Source of the DNA: Aeromicrobium wangtongii
Lineage (GTDB): Bacteria > Actinomycetota > Actinomycetes > Propionibacteriales > Nocardioidaceae
NCBI RefSeq assembly: GCF_024584515.1
Contig: NZ_CP102173.1
Span: forward strand, 1,612,001 to 1,676,000
DNA length: 64,000 bases
Direction: 5' to 3'
The notes beneath the pieces are model-generated. The model was given only the letters and a program-made list of their open reading frames with translations. It was not told the DNA's origin and did not search any database. This document shows, one piece after another, positions 35,641 to 43,646 of the stretch (the stretch's first letter is position 1; each line of letters begins with the position of its first letter). The position numbers were made by a program, and so were the translations under genes.

Positions 35641-36330
35641 TCAGCTCTGCAAGAACGCGATCAGGACAATCACCATCAGGAGGAAAGCAACAGAGCCGAA
35701 GCCGACCGCCAACGCGAACGTCAAGGGACGCAGTTCGCGGAAGCTCATAGCGCCCGGTATTGCGTCGTTCACCTGCCGCGCCGTGCTGAGGTCGTGGGCG
35801 ACATGACCGTTGGCGGCCTCCGCCACCACCCTGAGGTCGCCCGTTTCCCAGTCACTCCCGGCGACTCGGACCTGGTGGGTGCTGTCGGCGATGAACAGCT
35901 GCAGCGTCTTCGGCGGAAACACTCCTCCGTACGGGAGCACGGTCGGCTCGACCCACGACAGCAGCGAGGTCAGCGTGGGGTCGCTGCGGTCGAACGTGGT
36001 CGACCTGCCCCGACGGTCCACGTGCGTCACGGTCTCGGGCGTCACGGTGAAGGAGCTGTTGGCGATCAACATCCTGTTGCGGACCAACAGCACCACGACA
36101 ATCGGCGCGGCGATGAGGCCGGCCACGGCGAGAAGCCCACCGTAAACCAGCAGCGCGTCGCGCCGGTTGTCGGCGGACAGCACCCCGGCGGTGGCACCGC
36201 CGATCAGCAGCAGCGAGGGCAGGACCGCGATGTACCGAAGCCGCGTGCTCTCCTGCTGCTGGCTGGCGCGCGACGGACGGAACGTCGCCACGCGTGGTGG
36301 GTGATCGTGTTGCTTGCGGCCGAAGAACAT
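35641..36330 (-). CDS. Membrane protein of unknown function
   Basis: A 229-residue protein starting at the ATG at 36330 with GAGGT 5 nt upstream. A basic N-terminus is followed by two adjacent transmembrane helices (about 35-80), a soluble region of about 110 residues with strand-rich PH-like character, and a final helix at the C-terminus. No family is recognised. It could be a small signalling or stress membrane protein. Confidence 0.7.
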   Translation of the reverse strand: MFFGRKQHDHPPRVATFRPSRASQQQESTRLRYIAVLPSLLLIGGATAGVLSADNRRDALLVYGGLLAVAGLIAAPIVVVLLVRNRMLIANSSFTVTPETVTHVDRRGRSTTFDRSDPTLTSLLSWVEPTVLPYGGVFPPKTLQLFIADSTHQVRVAGSDWETGDLRVVAEAANGHVAHDLSTARQVNDAIPGAMSFRELRPLTFALAVGFGSVAFLLMVIVLIAFLQS

Positions 36331-36425
36331 CGTGCACCTCATCAGTCGTGGAAGGACCAGGAGTCATCGTGTCACTGGCCTTCATGTCGTTCAGTGTCTG
36401 AGGGGGTGTCGAGCGGTACCACTTT

Positions 36426-36444
36426 GCGGGCATTTCCCCGCGCG
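36426..36444 (-). repeat. Array motif copy 2 (reverse orientation)
   Basis: The reverse strand reads CGCGCGGGGAAATGCCCGC. It is the only clear copy in the opposite orientation. Confidence 0.6.
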
Positions 36445-36471
36445 TGACGCTGGTGGTCGAGAAGTACGAGC

Positions 36472-36570
36472 ATGGGGCAACCGCTGAAGCTGTGCCCGGG
36501 GTGCGGCCACAACTGGGGCGAGCACGGCTTCGATAACGACAGCCCGGACGCCTGCTCCGGCGCTGGGTGA
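36472..36570 (+). CDS. Possible 32-residue Cys-rich mini-protein
   Basis: An ATG-to-TGA frame encodes a short protein with a zinc-knuckle-like CPGCGHNWGEHGFD segment and a further Cys near the end (PDACSG). Such mini-proteins occur as cassette-borne genes in actinobacteria. There is no clear ribosome site. Support is the metal-ligand pattern alone. Confidence 0.4.
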   Translation: MGQPLKLCPGCGHNWGEHGFDNDSPDACSGAG

Positions 36571-36707
36571 CGACCCAACATCGGCAGAGGGCCCACTCCC
36601 GGGGGAGGGAGGCATTTCTCGGATCGCGACACACCCGCGCTGGCGGCCGTGCTTGGGGGATCGCGAGAGACCGGGCCCGGTGCGAGGAGTCACCTAGGAT
36701 CGATTGG

Positions 36708-37199
36708 GTGATCGGTGACCGCTGGGGCGTGACGAACGCCGAGACGTCCCTGCGCTACCCATGCGACGACCTGGTCCTCAACCCCGCGTGGCAGGCCTGG
36801 CGCGGGATCACCATCAACGCCTCGCGCGACGTGGTGTGGCCCTGGGTTGCACAGATCAGGTTGGCGCCCTACTCGTATGACTGGATCGACAACGGCGGGC
36901 GGCACTCGCCTCGCGAGCTCCAAGGACTGGCCGAGCCCAAGGTCGGCGATCCGTTCAGCGCCACCGCGGGCCGACCGGTGGGCACCATTCTGGCGGTTGA
37001 GCCGGGAGTCCACCTGACGGCCAAGATCCTGGGTGTTCACATGTCTTACGTCCTAGAGGACGCGGGCCAAACCACCCGGCTGTTGTTGAAACTCGCCGCA
37101 CACAACGGGCGCGCGCTCGGACCATTGTTCGCGGTTGGCGATCTGGTGATGGCACGAAAACAACTCCTGAATCTCAAGGAGCTTGCCGAAGCGGGATGA
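36708..37199 (+). CDS. SRPBCC (START-like) family protein
   Basis: A 163-residue protein starting at GTG 36708; TAGGAT at 36695-36700 is 7 nt before it, so translation is probably leaderless and the longer upstream frame is not used. Features include the family signature ASRDVVWPWVAQIRLAPYSYDWIDN, a beta-sheet middle, and a final long helix (LVMARKQLLNLKELAEAG). SRPBCC folds bind hydrophobic ligands. No partner gene is apparent. Confidence 0.78.
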   Translation: MIGDRWGVTNAETSLRYPCDDLVLNPAWQAWRGITINASRDVVWPWVAQIRLAPYSYDWIDNGGRHSPRELQGLAEPKVGDPFSATAGRPVGTILAVEPGVHLTAKILGVHMSYVLEDAGQTTRLLLKLAAHNGRALGPLFAVGDLVMARKQLLNLKELAEAG

Positions 37200-37240
37200 G
37201 TCGATCGTGTCGTTTCCTGTGTGCTGGCGCGTCACGGCAC

Positions 37241-37256
37241 ACGCGGGGAAAGGCGC
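37241..37256 (+). repeat. Array motif copy 3
   Basis: ACGCGGGGAAAGGCGC lies between the SRPBCC and YceH-VOC genes. Confidence 0.6.
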
Positions 37257-37299
37257 TCTTCGATACGCAGTCGTGACAAGGCGGATCTAAGGTCGTGAC

Positions 37300-38214
37300 G
37301 TGAGAGAACTCCCCGTCCTCGATGCGATTGACCAGCGTATCCTCGGCAGCCTGCTGGAGAAGCAGACGACCGTGCCCGCCACCTATCCCCTCTCCGCAAA
37401 GGCACTGGTGTCGGCGTGCAACCAGACGAGCAGCCGCGACCCCGTCACCGACCTCGACCAGCAGATCGTCGAGCGGACCGCGAAGTCGCTCAAGGATCGC
37501 GGGCTGCTGCGGATCGTGTGGTCCGACACCGGGCGCCGGACACTGAAGTACCACCAGATCCTCGACGAGCATCTCGCCCTCGAGCCCGACGAGCGCGCGC
37601 TGCTTACGGTCCTGCTGCTCCGCGGCGCGCAGGCGCCGGGTGAGTTGCGCACCCGCACCGAGCGATTGCACGGGTTCGCCGACCGGGGCCAGGTCGGGGA
37701 GTGTCTGCGCCGAATGGCCGGCCGCCCGCAACCGCTGGTGTGCGAACTCGAGCGCTCGTCCGGCCAGCAGCATCCGCGCTGGATCCACCTCCTGGGCGCC
37801 GCGCCGGAGCAGACCTCAGGCGAAACCGACCCAGCTGGGCGTGCCGACCCGTCGCGCATCCACGTCACGCAGATCATCGCCGACCTCCACGTGCCCGACC
37901 TCCCCGCCTCCAGGAGCTTCTACAGCGACTACCTCGGGTTAGCCGAAGAGGAGTTCAACCTGGGCTGGGTGGCCCGCCACACGTCGCCGGTATCCAGGGC
38001 GACGCTCCAGGTGATGACCAGCGATGCGACCGCGCCCGCGGACCCCGTCGTGTCGGTCATGGTCGACGACGTCGAAGCCGCCTACCGCCAAGCGCAGGAG
38101 CGTGGGTACGAGATCGTGCATCCCCTGACAACCGAGGCATGGGGCGTGACTCGCTTCTTCGTCCGCGCTCCCGATGGCAACGTGCTCAACGTCGTACAGC
38201 AGCACACAAGCTGA
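37300..38214 (+). CDS. YceH (DUF480)-VOC fusion protein
   Basis: A 304-residue protein joining two families. Residues 1 to about 170 are a YceH/DUF480 double winged-helix domain (LDAIDQRILGSLLEKQTTVPATYPLS, then LTVLLLRGAQAPGELRTR). Residues about 190-304 are a VOC domain (ADLHVPDLPASRSFYSDYLGL, then RAPDGNVLNVVQQ). The linker includes a Glu/Thr-rich stretch. No stop or frameshift separates them. TAAGGT 6 nt before the GTG suggests a leaderless mRNA. The VOC half may sense a small molecule for the DNA-binding-like half. Confidence 0.82.
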   Translation: MRELPVLDAIDQRILGSLLEKQTTVPATYPLSAKALVSACNQTSSRDPVTDLDQQIVERTAKSLKDRGLLRIVWSDTGRRTLKYHQILDEHLALEPDERALLTVLLLRGAQAPGELRTRTERLHGFADRGQVGECLRRMAGRPQPLVCELERSSGQQHPRWIHLLGAAPEQTSGETDPAGRADPSRIHVTQIIADLHVPDLPASRSFYSDYLGLAEEEFNLGWVARHTSPVSRATLQVMTSDATAPADPVVSVMVDDVEAAYRQAQERGYEIVHPLTTEAWGVTRFFVRAPDGNVLNVVQQHTS

Positions 38215-38226
38215 GGGGTTGGTCAT

Positions 38227-38243
38227 CCGCGGGGGCAGGACGC
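38227..38243 (+). repeat. Array motif copy 4
   Basis: CCGCGGGGGCAGGACGC starts 13 bp after the YceH-VOC stop. Confidence 0.55.
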
Positions 38244-38340
38244 AACTCAGCCACTGCGACTGCAGTCGCGGAGGCCGCAGTCAGTGCGCACGCCGGCGGG
38301 ATGCAGGCACTGTCAGGCGCTGAGACGTACGCTGACAATC

Positions 38341-38742
38341 ATGACCGTCCGGGTTAGTGGGGTGTTGCAGCACAGCGTCTGGGCGAGCCTGGTCAGCGAT
38401 GACGCCCAGGCCCTTCGCGGTTGGCTGCTCCAACTCGGGTTCGCCGAAGACCTTCTGATTCCCGGTGAGCGTATGGATGCCATTCACCACTGCCAGCTCG
38501 ACTGGCCCGAGGGTGGGCGGATCCTGCTCTCAAGCACCGGTGAGCGACCCACACCGTGCCGGCCGGGGACCGCCTCGCTGCACGTGGTGACCGCAGATCC
38601 AGACGCGGTGTTGGCTCGCGCAATTTCACTGGACGCGAGAGTCGTGCGCGAGATAGTCGACCAGACCGACTACCCGTCGCGCGACTTCACGGCGGCTGAC
38701 CCCGACGGCAACCATTGGACTTTCGCAACGTTCGCAGGCTAG
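38341..38742 (+). CDS. VOC-family (glyoxalase-like) protein
   Basis: A 133-residue VOC domain starting at the ATG at 38341, with TACGCT 7 nt before it (leaderless). The motifs WASLVSDDAQALRGWLLQLGF and FTAADPDGNHWTFATF fit the glyoxalase/bleomycin-resistance superfamily. It is a second, non-identical VOC gene next to the YceH-VOC fusion. The ligand is unknown. Confidence 0.78.
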   Translation: MTVRVSGVLQHSVWASLVSDDAQALRGWLLQLGFAEDLLIPGERMDAIHHCQLDWPEGGRILLSSTGERPTPCRPGTASLHVVTADPDAVLARAISLDARVVREIVDQTDYPSRDFTAADPDGNHWTFATFAG

Positions 38743-38792
38743 GCCAACACCAGGGGCGTCGCCGACTCATCGACTGCGCGGCTCCACGCTGA

Positions 38793-38809
38793 TTCGGGGG
38801 GATTGACGC
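38793..38809 (+). repeat. Array motif copy 5
   Basis: TTCGGGGGGATTGACGC lies between the VOC and Imm51 genes. The gap also has a CACCAGGG direct repeat on either side. Confidence 0.65.
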
Positions 38810-38876
38810 AGGCTCGACGTGCTGCACCAGGGCAATTGGGTGAACAGGGCAGCATTTGCGTGGGAATCTGGCCTGC

Positions 38877-39260
38877 ATGAACAACCTGTTTCGACGGCAC
38901 ACTGACGACGACGGCTCATCGCTGACCTTCGATTGCGACACACCCGTCGACGGGGCGATCACCGCGGCCGGCGGGGAACCAACCGGCTACTTCTGGGACG
39001 GTGTTCTCGCGTTCGTGGCACCCGAACTGGCGGAAGGCCTTGAATTCGACTCTGAGGGGAGCATGTTCTGCGCCTATGGTGCCGTCGATGATCTCGACGA
39101 GGCACAACGGGTCTTGAAGCTGTACATGACCGATACCGACAAAGTGCTCGCCCTGATGGAACGGGCGGAGTCTGCCGGCGTGACCCTCGGCGAGCCATTT
39201 GACGACGAGGATGACGACCAACGCCCGGGTTTCCTTGCACGCCTGCTCAAGCGCGGGTAG
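38877..39260 (+). CDS. Immunity protein 51 (Imm51) family protein
   Basis: A 127-residue acidic protein starting at the ATG at 38877. It matches the Imm51 pattern: TPVDGAITAAGGEPTGYFWDGV, then LEFDSEGSMFCAYG and an acidic tail region (EPFDDEDDD). Imm51 proteins are predicted to neutralise polymorphic toxins. No toxin gene is nearby, so it is an orphan immunity gene. Its isolation between motif copies fits a cassette. Confidence 0.75.
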   Translation: MNNLFRRHTDDDGSSLTFDCDTPVDGAITAAGGEPTGYFWDGVLAFVAPELAEGLEFDSEGSMFCAYGAVDDLDEAQRVLKLYMTDTDKVLALMERAESAGVTLGEPFDDEDDDQRPGFLARLLKRG

Positions 39261-39469
39261 GTACGACCGCCTCCATCCTGCTACACCCGGCAGATGCGCT
39301 GTTGGACTCGATCGATTCTTTGGACGGCTACTAGTTGCCCACCCTGACTCAGACCGCGACCTGGTCGCTGGCCTTGAATGCAGATAGGGGTGCGGGACAG
39401 ACGCGTGGAAGAGAGGCGGCGCATCTGTGTCGCGTGAATCATGTGTGGAGCCGCGGGTACAGAGTTCTC

Positions 39470-39844
39470 GTGACTGACAACAAGCGCAACTTCATGTCGA
39501 CGATCGGCGCCAATTCTCCCGACTCAGGTGACGGACGAGCGACGCTGACTTTGGATGCCGATGACCGGCACCTCAACGCGGCGGGCACTATTCATGGGGG
39601 CCTGCTTGCCACCCTGGTCGACGCGACGATGGGCGCAGCTATCCGAAGTGCCGTCGAGGGCGAGAGCCCTGTTACCAGTCAGCTCACGCTCACCTATTTG
39701 CACCCTGGCGAGCCCGGTCGGCTCATCGTCACAGCCCAGGTGCGCAAGCGCGGGGACAGTCTCGTTGTCTGCGAGGCGGACGTTGAGCAGGAAGGCAAGT
39801 CACTGGTGCATGCGCTGGCTACGTTCGCATTGTTGAAGAACTGA
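39470..39844 (+). CDS. PaaI-type hotdog thioesterase
   Basis: A 124-residue hotdog-fold protein, chosen from GTG 39470 because the homology starts there. It has the PaaI motif HLNAAGTIHGGLLATLVDATMGAAI, with the catalytic Asp in LVDATMG, and the closing strand LVVCEADVEQEGKSLVHALATF. It hydrolyses acyl-CoA thioesters, typically phenylacetyl- or hydroxybenzoyl-CoA. No partner genes are near. Confidence 0.82.
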   Translation: MTDNKRNFMSTIGANSPDSGDGRATLTLDADDRHLNAAGTIHGGLLATLVDATMGAAIRSAVEGESPVTSQLTLTYLHPGEPGRLIVTAQVRKRGDSLVVCEADVEQEGKSLVHALATFALLKN

Positions 39845-39936
39845 CGACGTCCTGGCGCTGATGGCGTCGAGCGGCCCGTCTCGGAGGGCTGAGGTTCGCC
39901 TTGCGGTTCGCACGAATCCGCAACTACATGCGGCTA

Positions 39937-39953
39937 TAGCGGGGGTATGACAC
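39937..39953 (+). repeat. Array motif copy 6
   Basis: TAGCGGGGGTATGACAC lies between the thioesterase and the DUF2283 gene. Confidence 0.6.
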
Positions 39954-40014
39954 ACCGGCGCCCTCGAGGATCCGAATCGGTCTGGTGGACGGCAGCACCA
40001 GAGTCGACAGCGAA

Positions 40015-40257
40015 CTATTGACCCTTCGGAAGCATCCGACCATTTAGGAGGACGGTGGCGCCAAGTATCTCAATACCGGCCAGACAACCGTCTTGCGTCA
40101 GATCCAAGATGACGTCCACGCCAAGTTCCTTCAGTCTGGCATGGTCAACCGTCACTTGCGTCGGGAAGGACTCGTTCTCGAATCCGGGAAACGCGATGTA
40201 TGCGGCGTCTACCTCGGCATCGTGACTGACATTGACGGTGCAGTTGATCGAGTCCAT
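40015..40257 (-). CDS. DUF2283 family protein
   Basis: An 80-residue protein with the DUF2283 pattern: a strand pair with DAEVDAAYIAF near the start, then VILDLTQDGCLAGIEILGA. TAGCCT lies 6 nt upstream of its ATG on this strand (leaderless). Members are often near toxin-antitoxin or phage genes; the function is unknown. Confidence 0.75.
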   Translation of the reverse strand: MDSINCTVNVSHDAEVDAAYIAFPGFENESFPTQVTVDHARLKELGVDVILDLTQDGCLAGIEILGATVLLNGRMLPKGQ

Positions 40258-40364
40258 CGGCTGAGGCTATCGAACCAGTTCCCGGTCGCCTCCGCCGTCG
40301 GGTGCGCAAGCACCCCGGGTGCCGTAACGAGGCACGCAGGTCAACAGTGAAGACTGCTAGTCAA

Positions 40365-40383
40365 TCGCGGGGGAATGACACGC
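40365..40383 (+). repeat. Array motif copy 7
   Basis: TCGCGGGGGAATGACACGC, near-consensus, sits upstream of the DUF2283 gene's promoter side. Confidence 0.7.
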
Positions 40384-40557
40384 TCGGCAGGTAGTGAGAA
40401 GCGGCTCATGTGGGCGATCGTAACGAGGCTCCTCGTGCCCATCTCCCACGTCCGCTAATGAACTCACCCAGCGTTCACGTGCGCATTCCGGACGAGCCCC
40501 ACGCCGGTAACTGCAACGCCAGGATGTCCTTTGGCGTACGCCTCGGAACTGACCCAC

Positions 40558-40574
40558 ACGCGGGGGAAAGACGC
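40558..40574 (+). repeat. Array motif copy 8
   Basis: ACGCGGGGGAAAGACGC lies 70 bp from the end of the next minus-strand gene. Confidence 0.7.
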
Positions 40575-40643
40575 GGCGTCCGTTCAAGGGCGCGGCACGG
40601 GGAGGGGAAGACAGGCGAAAGGGGGGATCAGTTGCCGCGCACC

Positions 40644-41069
40644 CTACTGGGCGCGGTACGGCTCGAACTGGGTGACTTCTGCCCGTCTCCGCCAGCCGAA
40701 CATCGGAAACAGCGACCAAGGCTGGTACTCCGTGTCCATCGTCTCGTACCCGTCGCCTGTATCGACCTGCACGGACCTACGTCCGGGACCATGGAGGTAC
40801 CGCACCTTGCCGGCGACCGCGGCGTCAACGTAGAAGTCCACGTCTCGCGCCTCGTAGATCATCTCGTCGCTGATGCCGTTCTCCTCGCCTGTAAAGCACA
40901 CCCCGCAGGTCCCGTCGCCATAGTCGAAGAGTGTTATGCCGATGGCGCGCGGGTTGTTGGGCACGAGATGCAATGTCTGACCTGTCGGATCCTCGGCGGT
41001 ATGGAGTACCGCGCAGTCCTCCAGGTCGAACGCGCGGGCTTCAAAGCGCTTTCGCGCCGAATTCAACAT
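40644..41069 (-). CDS. Hypothetical protein
   Basis: A 141-residue soluble protein starting at the ATG at 41069. It has no membrane segment and no family that I recognise. Mixed alpha/beta character, several Asp/Glu and aromatic residues and a DPTGQTLHLVPNN segment give no functional clue. It lies between motif copies in the array. Confidence 0.6.
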   Translation of the reverse strand: MLNSARKRFEARAFDLEDCAVLHTAEDPTGQTLHLVPNNPRAIGITLFDYGDGTCGVCFTGEENGISDEMIYEARDVDFYVDAAVAGKVRYLHGPGRRSVQVDTGDGYETMDTEYQPWSLFPMFGWRRRAEVTQFEPYRAQ

Positions 41070-41181
41070 GTGGCAATCTTTCCACTTTGATCCGCCGGTT
41101 CGCGCGAATACTGGATAGCACCAGCAACGCAACCCTGGGCAGCCGCTCGCGGAGCAGGTGGCAGCTCGTCATCGACTTCGA

Positions 41182-41198
41182 TCGCGGGGGATTGACGC
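41182..41198 (+). repeat. Array motif copy 9
   Basis: TCGCGGGGGATTGACGC, flanked by a near-perfect inverted pair (CATCGAC / GTTGATG). Confidence 0.7.
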
Positions 41199-41310
41199 GC
41201 GTTGATGCGGGCCTTCTCGACTGTCAGAGTCGCGCGCATTCGGTGAACAAGAGCCAGGTGGCGACCGTAGAGTTTCAGCCTCCACCGACGCCGCCCTCGA
41301 GGACTTCGCG

Positions 41311-41934
41311 ATGATGATCGAACAACCGCTGCTGCTGGTGCCGAACGAGATCGAACTCGGGTTGCTCGAGGGCAGCCTGAAACTATTCGGAAGCGTGGTC
41401 AGAGAGGCCGACACGGGCCGGATCTACAAGCACCTAACAGAGCTGGCGCCGAGTCCGGAGAAGGTTGAAGAAGCAGTCAGAAGCATGAAGTTGAATCCCA
41501 AGGTCGTGATCTCGGTCGTCGCCGTAGTGGCAGCCGTCGGCGGCAGCGTCACGTATCTCGTCAAAAAGCGCAAGGACTCCAAACTGGTGCCGGTGGAAGA
41601 CCTCCCGGAGTGCATCACGAATTTTGACGCGGCCCTCCGCGCTTACATCGAGGCAGGTCGCGAAGGCGCATTGGACGCAGAAATAGTTGAGCAACTCCTG
41701 AGAGACCTAGATGCGATCGAGGCCTTCTCGCAGGAAGGCAACGAGGTCAAAATCTCACTTGACGACCTCTTACCCATGTTCAACATGGTGATCGCCCACA
41801 CTTCGCGACTCGCGGAGGCGTACGACGTCGAACTGGAGGACATTGACGAGCAGGGTGACTCAGAGGATGGCGTCGTCGTTTCTCTCCGCCGGCACCTCGA
41901 AGCCCAAAAGGCGATCTTGCCCGAGGCGTCGTAG
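41311..41934 (+). CDS. Hypothetical protein with one central membrane helix
   Basis: A 207-residue acidic protein. Residues about 65-85 (VVISVVAVVAAVGGSVTYLV) are hydrophobic and followed by a KKRK stop-transfer-like run. The C-terminal half is helical and rich in Asp/Glu. No family is recognised. A membrane-tethered role is likely. ATG codons at 41311 and 41314 are both possible starts. Confidence 0.6.
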   Translation: MMIEQPLLLVPNEIELGLLEGSLKLFGSVVREADTGRIYKHLTELAPSPEKVEEAVRSMKLNPKVVISVVAVVAAVGGSVTYLVKKRKDSKLVPVEDLPECITNFDAALRAYIEAGREGALDAEIVEQLLRDLDAIEAFSQEGNEVKISLDDLLPMFNMVIAHTSRLAEAYDVELEDIDEQGDSEDGVVVSLRRHLEAQKAILPEAS

Positions 41935-41975
41935 GCGAATAGAAGACACTCGGCAACAGCGACAAGATTGTTCAG

Positions 41976-41992
41976 TCGCGGGGGAAAGACGT
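41976..41992 (+). repeat. Array motif copy 10
   Basis: TCGCGGGGGAAAGACGT; the next promoter box starts 37 bp downstream. Confidence 0.7.
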
Positions 41993-42041
41993 AGGTCGAT
42001 TCGACCCACCGGACTGCTCGAATCCGGCTATGGTTCTCGCC

Positions 42042-42518
42042 ATGTCAGACAGCAAGGGCGAGGCGAATCACAGTTCAGTACCGTGGGAGATCTGGCTGTT
42101 AGCTGGACTAGGAATCGCCGGAGGGACCTGTGTCACCTGGTTTGGCGCCGATCCCGAGGCCAAGGGCGTCCCGGACTTGAACGATCTGCTGCCTTGGTGG
42201 GTGCCTGTTGGGCTACTAGCAACACTCGCCATCGTCGGCTTCCTAAGCGTGGTGGCGCCCTTCAGCCAAAGTAAGAAAGAACGCAAACGCTTCGCTCGTA
42301 TGGCCGGCATTGTTCAACCGCTTGCCGCATCGTTGACTGCAGGTGCGGCCCTTGGGGTCGCAATCGGATGGTCCCTGGTCAGCTTGGTGCAGAGTGAAAG
42401 AGTCGAAGTTTTCTACGCCGTTCTCGCACCGATGTTAATTCTGTGCCTGGGACTAGGGCTATCGCTGGCTGGTTCCAAGCCATGGGTAAAGAGATGGCAC
42501 CAGCGACTTAATCCGTAG
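42042..42518 (+). CDS. Small four-helix membrane protein
   Basis: A 158-residue protein with four transmembrane helices (about 17-35, 48-70, 90-112, 122-145). The ATG at 42042 is 7 nt after TATGGT, so it is probably leaderless; the ATG at 42030 lies inside that box. Basic loops (SKKERKR) face the cytoplasm. No family is recognised. Confidence 0.65.
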   Translation: MSDSKGEANHSSVPWEIWLLAGLGIAGGTCVTWFGADPEAKGVPDLNDLLPWWVPVGLLATLAIVGFLSVVAPFSQSKKERKRFARMAGIVQPLAASLTAGAALGVAIGWSLVSLVQSERVEVFYAVLAPMLILCLGLGLSLAGSKPWVKRWHQRLNP

Positions 42519-42653
42519 TGCCGCCGCTCAAGGTGCTTGCGACCTAGCTCTCATGTACGCGTTGCAGCGTTTAGCGGGCGGAGCCGGGGGCGGAGTTTGG
42601 AATCGTGATAGATAGATCGCTCGTTATCGTTGCAGCAGCACAGGTCCATCCGA

Positions 42654-42670
42654 CTCCTGGGGAATGACGC
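42654..42670 (+). repeat. Array motif copy 11
   Basis: CTCCTGGGGAATGACGC lies just beyond the end of the minus-strand TIR gene. Confidence 0.65.
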
Positions 42671-42691
42671 GGCGACGGGTGATCCGGATAC

Positions 42692-43393
42692 CTAGACGGC
42701 AACCAGTTCGGTGATCTTCTTTGCGATGTTCTCGATCGAGTCCTCTTCAGTGCTCAGCCCGTTGCGGGAGCCGAGGAGCGGACTCACCGTGCGAATCTCG
42801 TCGTAGGTAACTCCGTGCGCGACGGGGATCAGCAAGTCACGCGAGAGCAGTTCCGAGAGCTCCTTCTCAGACACTCCGCCGCTGTCTATGCGCTTAAGGA
42901 ACGCAGGCGTGATGAGGACAAGCCCAATTCGTGTCTTAGCCAGACCCTTATCAATCTCCCGCATGAACGGCTGACCAAGAAGGATGTCCTTCTCGCTGAA
43001 CCAAACCGACACACCTTCGGCTTCGAGAAGGTCGTGCAGTTCAGTTGCGGTCTCACGTCGGTCGTCCCACGCGTGACAGAGAAACAAGTCGTAGGAAACA
43101 GCCCGCGGTCCCGCCCCCTCGACTGTGTCACGGTAACGGTCCAGCGCCGCAACTTCGTCGGAGGTGTAGCTGACGGATGAGTTTGCCGGCGACCACCGAG
43201 GACGGCCGGAGTTGCTATTACCGCCGCCGGAAAGACTGCCGCTACCGCGGGACGATCCGGGCAACGAGTAGTAGGACGGAGGTGAGTAGTAGGACGAGTA
43301 GGACCGGTACGACGACCGGCCGGAGCACGCGGGGCAGTTGGCGGCGCCGCTTGACGTGCGGTGACCTTCAACGGGAGCTGTGCACTGAGCCAT
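42692..43393 (-). CDS. TIR-domain protein with N-terminal Cys motif and Ser/Tyr-rich linker
   Basis: A 233-residue protein. Residues 4-23 contain CTAPVEGHRTSSGAANCPAC, a likely zinc-binding start; about 27-75 is a Ser/Tyr/Gly-rich flexible linker; and 100-233 is a TIR domain. TIR features are VSYDLFLCHAWDD, the WFSEKDILLGQPF motif whose Glu134 aligns with the catalytic Glu of bacterial NAD-hydrolysing TIRs, and LVLITPAFLK. It may cleave NAD or make a cyclic nucleotide signal in antiphage defence, or act in other stress. It is divergent from the 667-aa gene at 43643. Confidence 0.82.
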   Translation of the reverse strand: MAQCTAPVEGHRTSSGAANCPACSGRSSYRSYSSYYSPPSYYSLPGSSRGSGSLSGGGNSNSGRPRWSPANSSVSYTSDEVAALDRYRDTVEGAGPRAVSYDLFLCHAWDDRRETATELHDLLEAEGVSVWFSEKDILLGQPFMREIDKGLAKTRIGLVLITPAFLKRIDSGGVSEKELSELLSRDLLIPVAHGVTYDEIRTVSPLLGSRNGLSTEEDSIENIAKKITELVAV

Positions 43394-43536
43394 GTGTCGA
43401 GACTAAGACTCACCACCGACAGTTCGTCGGACGACGCGTCACGTCGTCGAGCAGTTTCGGCCCGGCGTCCTTCGCGGGCTTGAGCGCCTGACGGCCGGCG
43501 CCAAGCCGTGCCGAGGTAGCCCGGGGGGGTACTAAT

Positions 43537-43563
43537 CAACTGGCGCAACTGGCGCAACTGGCG
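43537..43563. repeat. Three tandem copies of CAACTGGCG
   Basis: A perfect 9-bp unit is repeated three times in the intergenic region between the TIR gene and the divergent large gene. It is upstream of both promoters and could be a binding array. Confidence 0.6.
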
Positions 43564-43622
43564 AAGATGCGTGAACGACAATTCATGGTCACACGCTGAC
43601 CTGAGCCGGTAGCGTCCGTGCC

Positions 43623-43646
43623 ATGGCCACGAAGACCACGGTATGA
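43623..43646 (+). CDS. Seven-codon leaderless mini-ORF coupled to the large gene
   Basis: TAGCGT (43610-43615) lies 7 nt before ATG 43623. This frame encodes MATKTTV, then TGA, which overlaps the ATG of the 667-aa gene (ATGA at 43643). It looks like a leader that delivers ribosomes to the next start. It is too short for homology. Confidence 0.45.
   Translation: MATKTTV

Larger units (their letters stand above)
40258..40643. other. 386-bp gap with two array motifs
   Basis: I see no coding region here. The gap holds two motif copies (40365-40383 and 40558-40574) and an 11-bp direct repeat CGTAACGAGGC (about 40323 and 40420). A gene may have been lost between the two copies. Confidence 0.5.

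Noticed and set aside
38793..41198. Reading the array motif as a -35 box (TTGACGC in two copies)
   Set aside because: Most copies have AATGAC or AAAGAC instead, distances to the next start vary widely, and several copies point away from the nearest gene start.
35591..42670. Reading the array motif as integron attC sites
   Set aside because: No GTTRRRY / RYYYAAC cores or long imperfect palindromes were found at consistent positions, and no integrase gene is in the window.
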